From contig CAVTIX010000014.1 in NCBI GenBank assembly GCA_963734725.1, forward strand, positions 124,001 to 188,000: DNA of 64,000 nt, given 5' to 3'. Both the position numbers and the translations under genes were made by a program. Each line of letters begins with the position of its first letter. Position 1 is the stretch's first letter. This DNA is from DASXKD01 sp963734725. GTDB taxonomy: Bacteria > Actinomycetota > Actinomycetes > Streptosporangiales > Streptosporangiaceae. This document shows, one piece after another, positions 61,826 through 64,000 of this stretch. Under the pieces are notes generated by a model. It was not told the DNA's origin, searched no databases, and worked only from the letters and a program-made list of their open reading frames with translations.

Positions 61826-63331
61826 GTGGCCATCAAGCTCGACCTCGACGACATCCAGGGCCTGATCGCCCGCGGGTACCGCAACCTCCCGCACGCCCGG
61901 TTCACGATCTTCGCCGCCCACGACGCGGCCGCTGGGCGCGCGCTGCTGTCCTGGTTGCTGCCCCGGGTCACCCCGGCGGGCAGGTTCGCCGGCAACAGCG
62001 CCCTGCACCTCGCGTACACGCCGGCCGGCCTGCGGCGGCTTGGCCTGGCCGTGAACGTGATCGCCGGGTTTCCTGCCCCGTTCATCGAGGGCATGACCGG
62101 CCCGAACCGCAGCCGCTTCCTCGGCGATGTCGGGGAGTCCGACCCGCGCTGCTGGGCGTGGGGCGGGCCTCAGCACCCACCCGTTGACGGCCTGCTCCTG
62201 CTGTACGCCGCCTCCCCGGAGATCCTCGACGCCAGGCAGGCGGAACTGGCCAGGCGCCTCGACGGGCTGGCCATCCCGCAGGTCACCGTCCTTGACACCC
62301 TCGAACTCGGCAACAACGAGCCGTTCGGCTTCCACGACGGCATTTCCCAGCCGGTCATCCAGGGCCTGCCCAAGGCCAGCGGGGCCGCGCGCGCCGGGAC
62401 GCCGGGCGGGCGGGTGGTGCCCGCAGGTGAGTTCGTGCTCGGGTACCCAAACGCCTACGGCCAGCTGACCAGCCGGCCGCTGCTGCCAGCCGCCGACGAT
62501 CCGCGCCACCTGCTACCGCGGGATGCGGCCGGGAGCGGCGCGGCCGACCTGGGCCGCAACGGCTGCTATCTGGTCATGCGCCAGCTCGAACAGGACGTTG
62601 ACGGCTTCTGGCGCTACGTCGGGCAGGCGACCCGCCGACCGGACGGCGCCGACGATCCCGGCGCGCGCACCGCGCTGGCCGCGAAGATGGTGGGCCGGTG
62701 GCCGAGCGGCGCTCCCCTGGTCGAAACGCCGGACCGGGACGACCCGCGGCTTGGCGACCATAACGACTTCGGCTACTGCCGCACCGACCCGCTGGGGCTC
62801 GCCTGCCCGGTCGGCGCGCACATCCGCCGGATGAACCCGCGCGACTCGCTCGACCCACAGCCGGGCACCGAGGCGTCTCTCGCGGTCAACGACGGGCACC
62901 GGCTCCTGCGCCGCGGCCGCAGCTACGGCCCCGGCGACGACGCGCCGACGGCAGCAGGCAACGGCAATCATGCAGAACGAATGGCGCCGGGTGACGTTGC
63001 CCCGTCACGCGAGACGGGCCTGCATTTCATCTGCCTGGTCGCCAGCCTGATCAGGCAATTCGAGTTCGTGCAGCACACGTGGCTGAACAACCCGACGTTC
63101 CACGGCCTGTACGACGACACCGACCCGCTTATCGGCAGCCGTCACCCTCGCGGCGCGACGTTCACCGTACCGGCGCGCCCGGTCCGCCGCCGCTACCGGG
63201 ACCTGCCTCAGTTCGTGCGGACCCGGGGCGGCGCCTACTTCTTCCTGCCCGGCGTCTCCGCTCTCCGCTACCTGGAACAACTATCCGCGGGCGCACCTGC
63301 CGCGTCCCTTTCCTCAGTCATGACGAGGTGA
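61826..63331 (+). CDS. DyP-type haem peroxidase
   Basis: A 501-residue protein (GTG 61826, 7 bp after the preceding stop). The DyP GxxDG motif is in FGFHDGISQPVIQG near residue 168; the proximal haem histidine is in CPVGAHIRRMNPRDS near 330. NGCYLVMRQLEQDVDGFWRY precedes it, as in the family. The length is greater than most bacterial DyPs because of a loop around residues 370-400. It reduces peroxides with haem; here the co-substrate is probably made by the partner oxygenase, which is inference. It is 6 bp upstream of the next gene. Confidence 0.87.
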   Translation: MAIKLDLDDIQGLIARGYRNLPHARFTIFAAHDAAAGRALLSWLLPRVTPAGRFAGNSALHLAYTPAGLRRLGLAVNVIAGFPAPFIEGMTGPNRSRFLGDVGESDPRCWAWGGPQHPPVDGLLLLYAASPEILDARQAELARRLDGLAIPQVTVLDTLELGNNEPFGFHDGISQPVIQGLPKASGAARAGTPGGRVVPAGEFVLGYPNAYGQLTSRPLLPAADDPRHLLPRDAAGSGAADLGRNGCYLVMRQLEQDVDGFWRYVGQATRRPDGADDPGARTALAAKMVGRWPSGAPLVETPDRDDPRLGDHNDFGYCRTDPLGLACPVGAHIRRMNPRDSLDPQPGTEASLAVNDGHRLLRRGRSYGPGDDAPTAAGNGNHAERMAPGDVAPSRETGLHFICLVASLIRQFEFVQHTWLNNPTFHGLYDDTDPLIGSRHPRGATFTVPARPVRRRYRDLPQFVRTRGGAYFFLPGVSALRYLEQLSAGAPAASLSSVMTR

Positions 63332-63337
63332 CCACAC

Positions 63338-64000
63338 ATGGGTACCAGCAAGCCACGCGGTAGCTACCACCAATCAGCCTTCTGGGCGCTCTACGGCAAG
63401 CTTGCCGAGCTGGCCGATCGCCGGATCGGCTGGCACCGGCTCCCGGTGCCGCTCGGGCTCGCCGTGCTCGCCGGGCTGCGCGACGTCCTCAGGAAGGACA
63501 ACCTCTACGACACCAGCGCGCTGCCGGCGGTGAACCTGCCGCCGGTGCCGCCGGCCACCCCGGAGGACCGCAGCGACCGGCGCCTCGACGGCAGCCATAA
63601 CGACCTCAGCCAGCCCCGCATGGGCATGGCTGGATCCCGGTTCGGCCGGAACGTGCCGCTGGCGCACGTCGAGCCGGACCCGCTGCCGCGGCTGATGCAG
63701 CCCAATCCCCGCGAGGTGAGCCGCGCCTTGCTGACCCGGGACGAGCTCATCCCGGCGACCTCGGTCAACGCGCTCGTCGCGACGTGGCTGCAGTTCATGA
63801 TCAAGGACTGGTTCAGCCACGGGAAGGGCCCGCGGGAGAACCCGTGGGAGGTTCCGCTCACCGACGACGACCCGTGGCCGGACCGGCTGATGCGGGTGAT
63901 GCGGACGCGGCCCGACCCCACCGCAGCGCCCGGCGGCAACCACCCGCCGACCCACACGAACACCGAGACGGCCTGGTGGGACGCCTCCCAGATCTACGGC
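63338..64000 (+). CDS. Animal-type haem peroxidase/alpha-dioxygenase-like protein (5' part)
   Basis: The ATG at 63338 follows GAGGTGA and the frame is open to the window end (221 codons). The distal-side helix appears as TWLQFMIKDWFSHG near residue 150-160. The calcium/active-site segment NTETAWWDASQIYG closes the fragment; both are hallmarks of the peroxidase-cyclooxygenase superfamily, including plant alpha-dioxygenases and bacterial fatty-acid oxygenases. The proximal histidine and the catalytic tyrosine would lie outside the window. It is tightly linked to a DyP peroxidase. The reaction is inferred to be fatty-acid peroxidation. Confidence 0.85.
   Translation, partial: MGTSKPRGSYHQSAFWALYGKLAELADRRIGWHRLPVPLGLAVLAGLRDVLRKDNLYDTSALPAVNLPPVPPATPEDRSDRRLDGSHNDLSQPRMGMAGSRFGRNVPLAHVEPDPLPRLMQPNPREVSRALLTRDELIPATSVNALVATWLQFMIKDWFSHGKGPRENPWEVPLTDDDPWPDRLMRVMRTRPDPTAAPGGNHPPTHTNTETAWWDASQIYG

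Overview
The window is about 64 kb of GC-rich DNA packed with genes on both strands. Many starts are GTG, neighbouring genes often overlap by 4 bp, and the gene content is typically actinobacterial: an F420-type luciferase-like oxidoreductase, many TetR/LuxR/PadR/IclR regulators, DUF1918 and PspC proteins, and GlgX with a GH63-like partner. This points to a soil-type actinomycete, perhaps near Streptosporangiales, though the genus cannot be read from sequence alone. No rRNA, tRNA, CRISPR array, transposase or phage module is visible. It looks like an accessory chromosomal region.

Left part (1-16 kb): the 5' end of a TMADH/old-yellow-enzyme-type flavin oxidoreductase diverges from a TetR gene. 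Then come an ASCH-like protein, a cytosolic M1 aminopeptidase, a three-TM protein followed by a phospholipase-D remnant, a secreted M1-type metallopeptidase with a strong terminator hairpin, a GH76-like glycosidase, an SMP-30 lactonase-type protein, a large MalT/LAL-type LuxR regulator, a small conserved protein, a beta-lactamase-family hydrolase and an alpha/beta hydrolase.

Centre-left (16-29 kb): two regulators fuse an alpha/beta-hydrolase fold to a LuxR helix-turn-helix. They flank an acyl-CoA ligase, an ABC exporter broken by a frameshift, and a translationally coupled pair (hotdog-like protein and luciferase-like oxidoreductase). A class I glutamine amidotransferase and a collapsed acyl-CoA ligase pseudogene follow. 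Next is a PadR regulator preceded by two perfect 12-bp palindromes, with two related membrane proteins downstream.

Centre (29-43 kb): the methionine pair metX-metY with a CoA-binding protein; a divergent ArsR-like regulator and MFS exporter; a PspC protein with a mini membrane protein; a TetR regulator with a DHA2-type MFS pump and two operator-like palindromes; a VOC protein; an amidohydrolase coupled to a DUF59/MIP18 protein beside a divergent IclR regulator; a CWB2-like lipoprotein; a 20-bp minisatellite; and a monooxygenase/TetR divergent pair.

Right part (43-64 kb): an AT-richer intergenic stretch with DnaA-box-like nonamers; a Cys-rich small protein; a CBS protein; a DUF2252 protein; a Kef/CPA2-like antiporter split by a second frameshift; the coupled glgX/GH63-like operon; several small conserved proteins; a DDAH-type hydrolase; an orphan HypX; and a DedA/VTT membrane protein. 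The right edge holds the most unusual set: a protein with two HFAR(F/W)-type halves around a TM hairpin, a DyP-type peroxidase, and the start of an animal-type haem peroxidase/alpha-dioxygenase, arranged as a tight operon. I infer a fatty-acid oxygenation (oxylipin-like) pathway.
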